The notes: generated by a model not told the origin, from the sequence alone. A DNA stretch of 64,000 nucleotides from Phalacrocorax aristotelis (GCF_949628215.1 NC_134282.1:1905001-1969000), one strand, 5' to 3'. Shown: positions 49,206 to 62,732, counted from the first letter of the stretch. Numbers and translations: made by a program.

Positions 49206-50440
49206 TTCATAATCCCATAAGTAGGGGAAATTTCTCAGTGAGGCGTACCTCATTTTCTTTTACTAAATTCTGTGCTATCACTGTCCTAACAGCAGTATTT
49301 CCAGCTCAGATATTTTGTTGTTGTTGTTTTTTTTTTTTCTCTTGCAAGTTTGGTGCTATACATTTTTGTTTCTTGAAGTCCCAGCTGTTACTATCCTGAG
49401 CAGGGAGATTAAATGAGGACTTGGCCACACTTGCCAAAGCCCAGCCCTCCCTTCCTTGACAAAAAACAGCAGGCACGTGAAAGCCCAAATGATGACAGAT
49501 TCCCGGACTCAAAGTCTGTGGAAAAGTCCCAAAAGCGTGGCGGGGGGAGGTCTGACTTCCTGCAAGTCCAAGTATTTTCTGAGCATTTTCAAAGGAGACC
49601 CAATGCTGAAGCAGAACCTGAGGTGTTGCCTCCTACACCTGATGGCACAGAGCCACCGGCTGTGTCGGGCTGGTCAGGCTGCCCATGACATGAGGGTCTG
49701 GGAGCGTGAAGCTGTGGAATGCAGTTGTGTAAGGGAGGATGATTTACTTCGCCTCTGAGCCAGGCTCCTTGTGCTGAAACCGTCTACCTCCAGGCTATGG
49801 TGTCCCCGTGCACTCTTCAAGACCCAGGTGCCCTTTACACCACATGCTATCTACCTCGTCCCAGTTCTCCTGAGCTCCTGGAGGCATCTTGGCCTCAGCT
49901 TGGAGGAGCTCCTTGGCACAAGAAATCGCTGCGTGCATTAAGCTGTGGTTGTGGCATGGTCCTGGCCTCCTTCCCCTCCTTGGCTTCCCCAGAGAGATCC
50001 CAGGGATAGCACAGGGCTAGCTCTGCCGTGCTGCGTAGGTCATCGGCAAGCAAGTAGGTAGACACGGATAATGGGATGCTTTGAGTGTTTTCTTTGGTTT
50101 GATCTTCGTTGAGTTTTCTCCAGTGCCTGGTAGTGGATTCTAGATCTGCAATCGTTACGCTGTACATGTGCATGTAGGCTACTAAACCTATGCCATTCTG
50201 TTAGACCTCTGCATTGTCAAACACCTGGAAGTCTGCAAATCTGGAAGTAGACAATGCCTGGCTCTCTACGTCAAGCGAGGACTCTGTGACACAATGTAAG
50301 AAAAGCGGTTCTTGCGTTACTTGCAATCTGATCACAAGAGGGACATACTGGACAGTTACAGAGAGGATTTGTTGTTACATTTCCAGCTCAGTGTTTCTCA
50401 TTTAAAGGGCCGATAGGTAGCCTATATGAACCATCTTTGG

Positions 50441-50545
50441 ACGTGTCCAGTCCAAGGCCCTGCTCAGTGCAGAGTTGCTCAGGGACTTGTCCAGCCCAGT
50501 TATGAATATCCCCAAGGATGGGGACCACACACACCTCCAGTAATG
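50441..50545 (-). mobile_element. CR1 fragment (diverged)
   Basis: CCAGTCCAAGGCCCTGCTCAGTGCAGAG, GTTGCTCAGGGACTTGTCCAGCCCAGTTATGAATATCCCCAAGGATGGGGACCACACACACCTCC matches the antisense of a CR1 3' segment ('GTTGCTCAGGaCCgTGTCCAGtCgaGTTtTGAATATCtCCAAGGATGGaGAC'). About 105 bases remain. Confidence 0.8.
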
Positions 50546-53500
50546 CTGGGGGCAGTTTCATTTAAGACGATGAAGTTACACCGACAACCCTATCGCTAGA
50601 GAGGCCCCAGTTCAGGCTGGGCAGAGAAATACATGGCTCTCATCATACGTCTGCCCTTGGGGCGTATGTCCCTGCCACGCTGAGCTTCGAAGCTGGGGCT
50701 GGAAGCTTTGACAGGATGTGCCGTGGCAACCTGTGTGAGAAAGTGGTCAGGGTGTCAATTTACACCTCTTTTGGAAAGTGCAACAGGTTTGAACCAAGGG
50801 CTGAAGGAGGAGCTCTGCGTCTGTGTTGGCCTGATACTGATTCCTGAATTCTCCAGCCCCAGCCAAGAAATGGGCCTGGTGGGAACCACAGCTGAACATC
50901 ACTGCTCCCCCCACACCAGGCAAGCTCCCCTGGGATATAAATATCTGAATCTTCGGCAGGAAACAATGACATCCCCCATCATTTCTTGGTCTCAGGCAGT
51001 TACAGCTGGTATAACGGTGATTCTGGCGATTAAAGCCTGCTTGTTATCTCACTTACGAGCACGGGTATAAATCAGCAGTAGCTCCGATGACATGAAAAGA
51101 ATCAATATGATATAGTATGAGATTGAAATGGGGCCTCTAGAACTGCTTTAACTACTGCAGCCCTTCCTCAGGGTGACAGCCTGGCTCCGTGGTCCGGGCG
51201 CGAGGGGACACCGGCCGATTTACCTCTCCCAGAGGCTTTTACAGCCTCTGACAGCTGAGAAAGGAAAGTGTAGCTGTGAAAGCATTTAAGCTGCTATGGA
51301 TGTAGTATTGATGAGAGGCTGAGCTTGTCTTAAAGGCTAGAAATAAAGTATGCACAGCGAGAGCAATGAAAAGCCATGAAAAACCTTGTGTGCTTTCCTG
51401 GGAAAGACTCAAGCAGCTTGACTGGTATCCATTTACTTCCCACTGATCCCCACCGAGACTGGCAGCAGCATGTTGTAGATCTCAATATAAATTGCACCTC
51501 CTTCTTCCCGCACCTTGTGGGACAACAGCTACATTAGACAGCAGGTCACCTAGATTAATCGTTATTTAAAATCCAAGTGCATTTTGCTCCATCCATGCTA
51601 GCTGGCGGGGAGAGGAGAGAGACAGGCTCCACATGCTGCTCCGTGTGCGCGGTGCTGCTCAGTGAGGCAGAGAGGTTGGCGGGGGGATGCTGACCTTCTG
51701 AAGGTCGCTGGTGTTGGCCTTGGAGGGTAAGCACCGTGCTCTGCGGCGTCCCCAGTAATGCCAGGGCTCAGTGAGCCAGGGACGGCGCTTTTTTTTGTTT
51801 ATTTGGCAAGGAGAAAGATAAGAAATGTAGACCTGAGTAGGTGGGTGGAGAGAGACAGCTAGCCCCCAGCTCAGCGCCGCTCGTCCTGCTGCACGGGGCT
51901 GCTCTCCGGCGGGGCAGAGGGAGCGCCCATCCAGGGAGCTGGGATGGGTTGTGCTGGTCTGAGCTTGGAGCCTCTGCTGATCCCAGCCGGGCACAAGAAG
52001 GCAGGCATTTTATAGACATTGCAAACTTCCATTCAAAACCGCGTTTGGATTCAGGTCACATAGCCAGTGGCATGGCAGGAAAACCTAGGAATCCTCCCGA
52101 GAACAGAGCTTAACCTGTAAAACAACCTTGGGCAGGAGAAGTATTAACTGTGCCTACATTAAATTAAGAGGAGGCGGCATCTGGGAGAATTTCAAAGTCC
52201 GTTTCAGCAAGCAAAAATCATCAATAACAGAATGTGGAGATTTACGCTGAACCTCTTGATTTATTTGAATCCAGCAGAGCACAGAGACCGATCTGATCTG
52301 TTTTAACCAAACTGAGGCATGAGCATCACTGGATTTTGCTTCTGCCCCATCAGAAAGCAGGGTCTGTCTTGCCACAGGCTTCACGAACGGCAGGTGCCTC
52401 CTTTCTGCACCGACGCTGAACAGGAGGGTAAGATGGGGGCACTCTTCTCCATTCCACACTCCACACCCAGCGGACTTCGTCTCTCTGCCACAGGAGCTAA
52501 TTACCCAGCAGAATAAGCGGCCCGGTGCAACCATGCCGTGCTTTGACTAATTTTAATATCGCTTCATCTTAATATGCAGAAGTAATTTGGTCTACTGAAC
52601 TGCTGCCATAAATAGAAACACAATAGAATATGTTGTCAGCAGCTTGAACCGGGGCTCTGCTGTTAACGGGCTGCGCTTTGCCAAGCGCCCATAGTTTGGG
52701 GTTCAGTGACCTTGGATAACTAAGCAGCTGATGCAAATCTGGCACTTGTAAGTAATGACTTAGCTGCGTGCTGGCTCACTGCAGCTTGCAGTCTTAGGTC
52801 CCCAGGTGCTGTAGATATGAAGAAAGGAAGGTGGGGAGAGGGACGTTTCTCAGTCCGACCCTGCCTCGCTACGCGGAGGGAGCAAAGAGCCACCTGCGAA
52901 GAGGCGGTCGCTTGCCCGGGTGTGATGCACGGCACTGTGTCAGCTGCACAGCTGTGGCTGCGGGCCGGCGGGGAGACGCCTTCTGTGCATCCGCTGCGTT
53001 CGTTATAGCCTCCAGACAGGAGCTGTCTCTGTCCCACCTGGCTGGGGGTACGCTGGATTTTTCACTTGTTGAAGCAGAGAGAGGAATTCTTCTGCAGACT
53101 TGTTAAAAATAATTTTTTTTGTTCAATGTCGGCAATCAGGGAATCTGTGCGAGAAAGATGGGCTGAGCCCTTAGCTTACGCATGCCCAAAAGCCAGGCCT
53201 TTTATTTTTATGCTGCTGCTTTTATCTTGACAGTCCCTACGCAGCAAACTTTCAGCATCTTTGCGCCATCCGCAGGGGTAAGTGCTGTGCCTTGGCCCCA
53301 GCGGCACAGCTGACCGCAGCGGGGGATGCTCAGGGTGCAGACTTTGTCACCAGAGATTAAAACAGACGCGCCTGCTGTTAGACATGGGGCTCCTGCTGCT
53401 CCCCGTCGCCTTGCCTGGCCCCGCAGTAACGAGGCCATTGCTATTCTCACCTCTGCGGATACCCCGGGTGCATCGCTGGGGTGTTGGCTAGCCTGCAGAG

Positions 53501-53847
53501 CCATACCCGGGTGGGAAGCGGCTTGTCCCCAGCTCCACAAGAATGTCGGTGTGAGAAGCGCTCAGTGCTAGCCTGCACCCGGAAAGCATTGGCAAAGGGC
53601 GAGGGAGGCTCCAGCCCCCGGGGCCACCATCCCGTGTGGGATGGGCTGCGCTCCCTGCGTGGGATGGAGGTGGAAAACTGACCCTGCCACACATGGGGGC
53701 TCCGTTTGTGCACTCATTTCTGCTTTCTCTGCTCTGTATTTACCAGGGAAGCAGGAGCCTTATTACTTTAGAGCGAGGAATGGGTATAACAAGGTGAGCA
53801 GCCCTCCAGAAACCCATTTAGGAAGAAATTTGATTCCGTGCTCCTAC

Positions 53848-54043
53848 CTCAGAATTAATTTTCATTGTTTCCTCGGTGTGGTAGAGCAGAAGCTTCTGGC
53901 CAGAAGAGGTGAGATTAACGTACACCTGGAGGCAGGGGTACTGAGAGATTTTCCAGCAGTCTGGACCGCAGCTAAATGAGCAGTTGAAGGTTTCTGTGAT
54001 GGATGCGTTGAGGAGCGAGCACTGAGCCTCTTCTGTCCAGACA
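53848..54043 (-). CDS. KCNMB2: KCNMB2 coding exon 3 (extracellular loop)
   Basis: The acceptor TAG is at 54046-54044. The first base (T) completes the serine codon split from exon 2, and 65 codons follow (residues 77-141) before the donor GTAGGA. This is the main part of the large extracellular loop that sits over the BK channel turret. It has the cysteine cluster CSFSCGPDCW (C97, C101, C105), further cysteines C84 and C113, and N-glycosylation sequons NAS (88), NCS (96) and NLT (119). The segment VWTEEAQCSLLNASITETF is almost the mammalian KCNMB2 sequence. The exon ends ...KINSE, with the last residues differing from the human KINQK as I recall it. Confidence 0.96.
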
Positions 54044-55229
54044 CTAAGCAGGAAAAAAAGAGACATTAGAGCATGGTGAGAATGGGCAATAAGCACTAAA
54101 TACAGCTCAGGCTTTCCATCGCGGTGGACCAGGGGCATCTCGTAGGGATAGTACATGTTGCAGAGCTTTGAGCAAAGGCTGGGCTTTCCCACATCACACA
54201 TCACAGAGAGAGTGTATTATTCTGTAGTACCTAAAGTTTGTGCTTTGGGCGGAAAAACATGTGATTCGCTTATGTCTATGTAAAAATGAAAAAGGAACTG
54301 GAACTTTTGGTCTGGAGAAAAGGTATATTTGAAACCAAAGGGAATCAGCAGAGATATCAGAGAAGAAAACTGAGCAGCCGGCCCCGGGAAGAGCACAACA
54401 CGTGCAGTGCTGAATGACGGGGCGTCCTGGACTAAGACTTGATGGTTAACCACCAAGCCCAGTTCAATTTAAAGCAAAGGCTGGGAGGACAACTTTGAAT
54501 TTCCAGGGCGTGTATATTCATATGCATGAAGACACAGTAACACACAAGTGGTACCGCATGGAGCTCCACCTGCGGAAAGGCTTTTTCTAGTGGCAGCTTG
54601 CTGGGTTTTCTGTAAATTAAGCCAGCTGATGCAATCATTCTGGAGGATTTCAGCTTATCTCCAGTTCACCAGAGGCTAAAACTGGAGTGATGGAGCCTGG
54701 GTGTGCACTGGCAATGTTCACTTGGGTCTCTTGCATGTATTTAAAAATCCCCGGCTGTATTTTCCTTAGGGACGAGAGCAGTGGGAAGGGCACGCGGAGG
54801 GCTCTGCGTGAGGCCCTTCACGGGCTCGGGGACACGTCTCACCCCAGAGCTCCCATTTAGCCCCTCTCAGCCCCTCAGCCCACACCCACGAATGGGCTGA
54901 GGGTCTGCCCGCCCCTTGCCAGACCTACAAAAGGCTTTACAGAGCAAGAGATATCAAAGATTTCTGACTAATTCTCTTGGTATTTTACTTTAGCAATAAT
55001 TCTGCTCGTATATTCCATTTGACATTTATATTAAATTATGTTATGATTTCTGGGGGGAAATCAAGTGAAAGGATTTCCCCCCCTCCCAGGCAGTATTTTG
55101 CTGGAGGGGTATTGCTGTCTGTAAAGGAGAATAACCCCTGAGCTCTGGCTGTGCAAAGAGAAGTGACAGCAGAGACTCCTGGGTTGTCGTCTCCTCCTCA
55201 CTTTCAGCTCTCTGACTGCTGCTTTATTC

Positions 55230-55315
55230 ATGCATGGGGGTAATAAAGTAACACCTACCTACAACAGACTTGTGAAGATGGAATATTTGATACTTCATAG
55301 GTGTTTTGATATCTT
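55230..55315 (-). repeat. Possible MIR-like remnant
   Basis: AACACCTACCTACAACAGACTTGTGAAGATGGAATA resembles the MIR antisense core ('TACCTACCTCACAGGGTTGTTGTGAAGATTAAAT'). Diverged. Confidence 0.35.
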
Positions 55316-56330
55316 CTGACAATTTTTCACGTAGTTTGTAATATAAATCCTCTCTTTCCACATGAGCAATTTTGACCTTAGCAGCCTCTGCGACTGACCC
55401 TGATATTGCTGAAAGGTCTGCGAGAGCAGTTTGAAAAAGCAGATGCTTTTGGATTCTTAACAGGTCTTGACCTCTGTTTTCAAAATCTAAACTTTGCCTG
55501 GATTTAAAAGGGGACAAATACCTTTATTGCACAGATAAGATGCTGCAAATCTGTACAGCTCCTCCTCGGGCATTGCTACTTTTTCCTTATCATTGCGGGG
55601 TCAAGAAGGAATATTCTCCTGCAGGTACGCTAATAGAATAGAGGAGGTTCATCCCAGTTAACTGTAGGCACTTATTTTACATGCCTAAAGAAGGAGCCTG
55701 TGGTGGATAAGCCAGGACATGCCAGGTATTGGCTGCTGCCTCAGGGTAGTTTTGGGCATGACAGACTAATGTTTTGAGCCCCAATTACCCATTTTTCATT
55801 CTCCTAACCCCACTGATCAGGGTGGAAAAAACATTGTTGACAGTCTCATTACAGTCTGGGCTGGATTTTAAATAGGGCTGGTGCTTGAGAACTGATTTCA
55901 AATGCTGCTAATGAATCACAGGCCAAACTTCCTGCTCCATGGCAGAGAAGGAAGCCAGAGAAGACCTCAGAAAAATTAAATGCAGTGCAGTAATGATGAA
56001 ACATGATCTTTCACTTTCAGTAAATTACTATATTTCAGGAGGATTTCACTTGTTAAAATGAAAGTAATAACCTACATGGAAAACTACATGCTGCAAAGCA
56101 GCTTGATTTCTTTCCCAAACTAATTATCCATTCTTCACTTGAAAGTGCGTTGTTTCTCGAGGCTGCTAAATTTTTTTGCTGTTTTCTCCTGAGTTTGTCT
56201 GGGCTTTGCAGCAACAGCCCCGGAGAGGCGTACAGGGCTCAGCAGGCTGCCCGCCAGCAGATACAGATATTCTACTGGTGTTACGCTGTGGCAAGTCTAA
56301 ATCCTACGGATCAAGATCTTGTCAAACAGG

Positions 56331-56425
56331 GATCTAATTCTTCCCTCACTTATGCCAGTATTACTCAACTTGCTTTCACTACAGTTATGCCTAATTTACA
56401 CTGGGGTAAGGAAGTGGATAATCAG
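56331..56425. repeat. Ancient palindromic-repeat remnant, best-preserved copy
   Basis: GATCTAATTCTTCCCTCACTTATGCCAGTATTACTC followed by AGTTATGCCTAATTTACACTGGGGTAAG matches the two halves of the amniote element ('CTGATTCTCCTCTCACTTACACCAGTGTAA...'). The central TTGACTTCAATGG part is altered here. Confidence 0.5.
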
Positions 56426-56543
56426 CTCTGTGTTGACCAAAGGAAAAAATGATAAAACTTTAATAAAAAGAGTAAAAAGGATAAGCCACGAGAAGTAAGC
56501 TGGAGCAGAGAGTGTGAGATCAGGGTAACCATCATGAAATTAC

Positions 56544-56714
56544 CTTTGCATGTAAGACCGCAGCAGGGTGATTCCCAGGAGGAAGTACATCATGATAGAG
56601 CACACCATCATGGCCAGCCCGAGGAGTATGGCCCGGTCTTCTCCGGCTTTTAGGGCTGTGACTGTTTTCCTTTTGTCCAGTAGATCGTGATCCCTGATTT
56701 TTTGGTAAATATTT
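56544..56714 (-). CDS. KCNMB2: KCNMB2 coding exon 2 (first membrane helix)
   Basis: The acceptor CTCAG ends at 56715. The first base completes Arg19 (AG|A), then 56 codons and two bases of Ser76 precede the donor GTAATT. It encodes NIYQKIRDHDLLDKRKTVTA, the linker between the inactivation ball and the membrane, and then the first transmembrane helix (about residues 47-70, ILLGLAMMVCSIMMYFLLG) with SYMQS at the extracellular start of the loop. Helix-flanking charges (E44, D45, R46 inside; R71 at the other end) are present. The longest ATG-started frame on this strand over the exon is in a different phase and is spurious. The match to human beta-2 is essentially complete over this exon as I recall it. 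Confidence 0.96.
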
Positions 56715-59700
56715 CTGAGGTTGAAAATAATACATTCTTATGTGAAGTTCATATTTAATCAACAAACCCTCTACAGGGTGGGTAGTTCCACCTCCATACC
56801 CATCTCGCGGGAGAGAAAGGCTTAAGGGTCCTCAGGTGTCCTTTTTCATCGGATTCACTCTGACCTGGTGGAACCTTATTCATCTCCAAAACAAATTACA
56901 GCCATTTCTGAAAAGGTAAAAGCCTCTTATAGCAAATATAAAGATTAGACAGTTGTGCCAGCTCAGTAAATCCTTCTTTGGTACAGCTTCATTGGCTCAG
57001 TTGAATTATACCATAGGTGAATTTGACCTGTCAATGCCAACGTAGGCCACTAGATGTTGATTGGGTATATGAGGTGTCTTTCTTCAGCTGAATATGGTAA
57101 CAGGTCTTATGTTACCATATGTAGAAAATAGCCTGAAGAAAGTTGTCACTTAAACTATCTGAAAGGATCATGGGTTGGTTTTTCTTTTTTTATTCCCTAC
57201 AGGCTAGAGGTTTGGGTAATTTTCTGCTCCGAGTGTGACTCAAAGCTCATGAAACACTATGGGTATTTTGCAATTGATTTCTGTGGTGTTTTTTTTTTTT
57301 GCTTGGGAGCTTTTTTATTTATAAAATAGCCTTCTGGAAGCCCAGTTACTCATTAGAGTGAAAACCCTTGCTGAAAATTATCCACCAAAGCTATTTGTTC
57401 TGGGATTAAAAAGAAGAAGCTACAACAAACCATTCCCCCTTCAGCAGAGAGACCGTTGCATTTTCTAACCATAAGTCCTCCTTTCATCTCCGAGCCTTTG
57501 ATGATTCAATGGGTCATGAGGACACAATGGTGAAGAAGGAAATATTTGAGTACATTTCAAACACACTCAAACTTTGTGGGTTTAAAATGTACTTACAGAC
57601 CTGAGGCTGGTCAAAATCTCCTGTGTTTTCTGTTACGGTTCTTTGAATCATCCAGGCAGCACCCGAAGCATGTGAACCGCACGCCTCTGAGCCCTGGCAC
57701 CACCATAACGTGGACATAGTAGTACACGTGGAAGAAGTTCCTCTTCTACTGTCTGCAAAATGGCAGGTGAGCAACGTCAACATCACTTTGGGCTCTAGCA
57801 AACCCGCCACTCATTTAAGTTGAAACCACCAAGTTTCACTCAACCTTGGAAAAAAGCACTGTGTGTCAGAGCAACCAGGTAACTTACATTCACCCACAGG
57901 GACAAAGAAATAGAGTTAAGACAGGTGTATAATCACACATAAACAGAGTAGAAACAAGAAAATCGGTTTAATCATAAACTCCCTGAAACTGGAATTGAAT
58001 TTGTATTTAGATGATGAGTCACAGCCAGGAAAAGCACATATGGTGTGGGGTTTTATAGCAGAAACTTTGCTTAGACAGTACTGCAGGCAACAGTCTCCCA
58101 TACCAAAGACCCCTTGAGGTTTCTTCATCCAACTGTAATTTACGTCTTTAGATGTCCATGGTTTCTCTTCAAAACCATCCTTTAAAGCTTGTCAATGTTT
58201 TCCTAGTTGGAAATGAAATGGTAATTCGGCCTGTCAAATTTTTCTCTGGTGTTGGGGAGAAAAATACATTGTGAACTGGCAGATGCAATTGCCTTCAAAA
58301 AAAGTAATGTAGAGTAATAATCTAATATTTCTTTTCTATTATTATTTATCAAACTGTATTTAACTCTGAGAGCTGCTATTAGGATTTGCATTGCTCCCAA
58401 ATGGAAGCAGGCAGGAAGGCAGAGATTGTCATGCAGTTCCAGCACATTAACCGATCACACAGCATAACTTATGTCAGCACGTAGACATAAAACAGAGACA
58501 GTGCAATCGCTCACTGATGTCACTGGAGCAGCTAGGCCATAAAAGGGAAACAAATGGACAACTGAAAAACAAATAGCTAATTGAGAACGGTTACAAATAC
58601 TTCCAGTGTGGTCTTGAGCCAAGAAACGTGCAATGAGAGGTAAAAAAGGATGGGCTGAAGGGAGTGTTGTAGAAATGATCTATCTGGCAGGTGACTGGCA
58701 AAGGGGCCCCTGTGCGGTGACCGCCTGCCAGGGGGATCTCCCACGCTCGCCTGCCATGGTAAATAAAGCTAAATAAAGCTCTGCCTCGGGGGTCATGCTT
58801 GAAGCAGACGTTCCGTCGCTTTTTTACAAATAGTGGTTATTCAAAGCCCCGAACAACAGGAAAGCGGTAGCCTGGTGCACCTTGCGGGGGGTGTTTTTTC
58901 CTCCTGAATCCCTGCCAGGAGTCAGTCTGGTAACACACGCCAAGGCGTGCAGTGGTGTGGCACGTGCCGCGCGTGACGCACCGGTCCTGACGCAGCCCAG
59001 GGGACATGCTGAGTAACCATTCCTCCTCCTCCTCCTCGCTTGTGCCTGCGCCGGGGAGGTACCGATTTGCTCTGTATGATACTGGGAACGCCTGCTATTA
59101 CCAGATGTCACGTTTTACCCCCAAGAGCCCTGGTTTTGGGGGACGGGATACGTTGTGCAGAGTATTTTGCCACTAACAGCGCAGCCTCGGCACCTCCTTA
59201 GCCGGAGCGGCAGCGGTGGCCTGCCCACGTGTGTGTGCTCCTCCGTGGGGGGGGGATTGTGTACGTGTGAACTTTTGGCACAGCTCAGGGACCTCTTTCT
59301 GCTCGGTGAGCTGGAAGAGCGCCGTGCTTAGCTGGCTGATTTTGGATGCCAGGGCTGCACCGCCACAATTAGCTGACGGCTGCGGTGTGTTTAAGTGCGG
59401 AACATTGCATCCCAGATGCTACTCATCTAGGTGACTCCATCTAATACTTATGGTTACCTGTGATAACTCCCCAAATGTGACACCGAGGGGGGCTGTTTGT
59501 TTTTAAAGAAGTCCCAGCCGTCAGACCACGGGGTCTCTCTGCCCAGCGCAAAGATATTTAATAGAAAGCAAGCCTCCAAGGACAAAAGGTCTTTGCTCTC
59601 CTGATCATTTCCAAACCGAAGTTCTCTCCTGCTAAATCTCTGTGGTCCTTTTGCCAAATTGCTCAGAGGATACGGGCTGGCTGCTCTACCCAGGCTTGGC

Positions 59701-61010
59701 TGCCAAAGAGGAAATCTCGGCCGTGACCGTGCCTGCTGGGGACGGAGCAGAGATTTCCCTCTCCATATCTCCGCACAGCGCAGTGCGGGGATCCCTCTGC
59801 AGTGTGGTCAGCAGCTCCTTACGTGATCTCCAGGCTTAGGGAGGACCTGTGCGATGAAATCAGGCAGCCCAGGTTGCGTTAGTCAGCCTGAACACGAGAC
59901 AGCCGAGGAAAATTACAGTGCCAGTGGAAGGCTACTGGCCTTAATAAGAAATTCTACGTCTTCTGTAGAGTTACTCATATTTGCTGCAGCCAAGACCTTT
60001 CTTTGCCATCATGAGGGACATGGCCTTTTAGCACTCGCTTATGTGAAGGACAAGGCATGCCACGTGCATCCTATGTGCTCTGTGCTCTGCTGGTGCAGCA
60101 CTGCTCTGCAGCTCCGGGGATATGATGAATTTATTGGCATGGATTAGGAACAGTCCGGTATGCCAAGGGCTTGCAGCTGGGCACTGCCACGTAGAGCAGA
60201 AAAGGGTAAAGTAGTGCTTCTTCTGACCCAGTACAACTGTTCTTGTTTTGCTCCAAAATGGGTAGATCTAAGAGCACTGCAAAGGGGCTCTAGTTTCCTC
60301 CCTAGAAATCTAGAATAACCAGGCACCTGCAATTACTTTATTTTTTTGAAAATATACACAAATTACCTATCCTCGAATTCCTTCCCTTGCAAATGGACCG
60401 AGGGAGACGCTGCCTCCCCCGGCACTGCGCCATCATGGGGCTGTCAGGTGGGGATACCTGCCTGCCTGAATTATTCAGAGTGACTTTGAGTTCTCATTCA
60501 GTTCTCTGATATCACAGTTATTATGCGGATGTCACTCAAATTACCTCACGTTAAGGTGTTTACTGATACCAGAAATCCTTGAACACAAGGGTCAAAAAAC
60601 CCTTCTGTATCTTACCTGCAGAATTCCCAATGCTCGGGGACTTTTCTGCTCAGAAGCCAATTTCTTAATTTTTTCCTTACCGAGTATATTTAGCTGAATC
60701 AATTTTTGTTATTAGAGCTACGGCGACAGGAAAAGTCTCTGGAGCTCTCACAAAAGTCTCAGTGATGGCTGTAGAAAGATTTCTATCAATACAAATCGAG
60801 TTCATTCACTCAATTCTTTCCCTCTTCCCCACCAAACTGGACCGAACTGAACCAAACTAAACCACTGCTTTGGTTTTCCAAGCTTACGATGCCGTGGAAA
60901 ACATAACTGACGGCTGAGAAAGAATGAGGGCTTGACTAGGTTTCCGAAGCCTAAAAAATGGCAGTTGGGAAAGAGCAGATGTCTAGAACAGCAATGAAAT
61001 ACATAAATTT

Positions 61011-61050
61011 AGGGCTCGATCCTGCAAAAGCAGATGCCTGAGAGACATCT
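61011..61050. repeat. Small ancient repeat piece (GGGCTCGATCCTGCAAAAGC)
   Basis: Matches the terminal part of the same amniote palindromic element ('GGGCCTGATCCTGCAAAC'). Only about 35 bases are alignable by eye. Confidence 0.3.
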
Positions 61051-62732
61051 TCCACCCTGGAGGAGGTGATTCATCCACAGCAAGTGACCCGTGGCTGCAC
61101 AGGGTGTTATTATGGTGAGATGCCTCAAAAGTCAGCAGTCGTGGCATATGTTAGGTGGAAAGTTTTCTGCCCCAGCTGACAGTCTTCCTGTCTACAGTTT
61201 AAAGAACAAGATTTACTAGGAAAGGGTCATTTAGGGGAAGTAATTTCTCTAAAATGCACCGCCTGTTTGATACAGCGATGCTGCTGGTGACCTTACACGT
61301 GTTAAAATCACTGCCAGATGCTGATGGATGAGTTTCTCCCACCAGCAACACTTGCTCTGTGTTCACACCTCTCTTCTGCAGTCCTGAGGCTGCAATCAGC
61401 TCTCTCCTATTTCCATTTCCCCTTCCTCCCTTTCCCTCCTGCATTTTATTAATCGCTCATAGGATACGAACAATTCCTTCTGTACGGCTCTACAGGACCA
61501 CCTGGGAAATAAACCCACCTGAAGGCTTCAAAAGGCACCTGAAATTACCACGGCTGGTGTGTAAGCACAGAGATACTGCTCTCTGCCTCCCCATTTCTGC
61601 AGGCAGACAGGGACGAGCTCTGCCCAGGGTTTAAGCTGACCACATGCCGGTGAGCCCTGCCCAAGTTAATAAATCCCACTGAAAGGCATGGTGTGGGCTG
61701 AAGGCCACGCTAATCGGGAGTGCATGGCTTCCAGCCAGCCCAACGTGTGGGCAGATCTCTCCTACAAGTGTCTAACCTTGGACCATCCTGTCCGTGACAG
61801 TGTTTTAACGCAGCAGAACATTAGCCTGGGGAGAATTCAGGTAAAGAGGAGCCTTGCAGAAGTACAGCTAGATAACCAGCGCCAGCCGAAAGCCCAGGGA
61901 AACCTGCTGCCAAGCTGGCCTTTGCCACTTCAAAATACCTGCTTGTGATCGGATTATCAAAAGAGCTGAACGCCTATGCAGCCTTTGCAGAAAAGTTCAG
62001 CAAACGGACCAGTTCTCCAAAGGGGCCCTGTGTCCTGAGGGCAGCTCTGCTGCCTGAACCCCTGAGTGCGCTTTCCCAAGCAGATGCCAGCAGTGATGTC
62101 TCATTAGTACAACTGAGGAGTGTGCTTTGCTAATTGGCACTGTGGATATATTGACCTCTGTTTTTGTTTCACCGGAGTCTGATTTATTTTTGCGATTACA
62201 TTTAACAGTGACTGCAAGGGGAACTGAAGGAGAGGAGGCAAGGAAGGGAAGGGGGAAAGAAACAAGAAGAAAGGGAAATGTGTCTGGTTGTGACAAGACA
62301 AGCTGGCCGGCAAATATCACTACAAAGGAGAAAGATTTTGGGAGGGTGAGCCTGAGCATTACTGACAATTGTTCTTTCATCAGTGATATTTAACTTCTTT
62401 CATTCCCAACTGAGCGCTGCCTTTGTGGACTTAAAACCTCTCCTTCCCTTTCCTCTCTTCTGTGTGATTCTCTGCCCCCCTTGGGAGATCCAGTAACTCA
62501 TTTATTCCTCTGTCTCCTTCAGCCTATTCCCTCCAGGAGCACCACTAAAGTGGGCTGATGGGCTACCAGTAATCAGCTCGCTTTCAATCTGCTTGTCATC
62601 CCCCAGCCCACGTGCAATGTGCTGTGCTCACACTCATCCTCACACACACTTGCATATAGACAGAAAACACTTCTAACAGCTGGATGCACCATTCAGATGT
62701 GTAAAAGTTGCACAGGGCTGGGGGAGAGGAGG

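Larger units (their letters stand above)
47469..53847 (-). other. KCNMB2: KCNMB2 intron between coding exons 3 and 4
   Basis: Donor GTAGGA at 53847-53842, acceptor TTCTTCCCAG ending at 47469. The intron carries a MIR-like SINE near 47.64 kb and CR1 remnants near 49.05 and 50.44 kb. No additional exon was recognised; the open frames in it are unrelated to the gene. Confidence 0.9.
54044..56543 (-). other. KCNMB2: KCNMB2 intron between coding exons 2 and 3
   Basis: Donor GTAATT at 56543-56538; acceptor CTGCTTAG ending at 54044. It contains the palindromic-repeat remnant at 56331-56425 and a MIR-like stretch near 55230-55310. A 97-codon minus-strand frame (55224-55517) is discussed under findings. 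No exon was recognised. Confidence 0.9.

Noticed and set aside
56532-56765. 77-codon minus-strand ATG-started frame over KCNMB2 exon 2
   Set aside because: It is in the wrong phase; the true exon reading frame gives the KCNMB2 first membrane helix.
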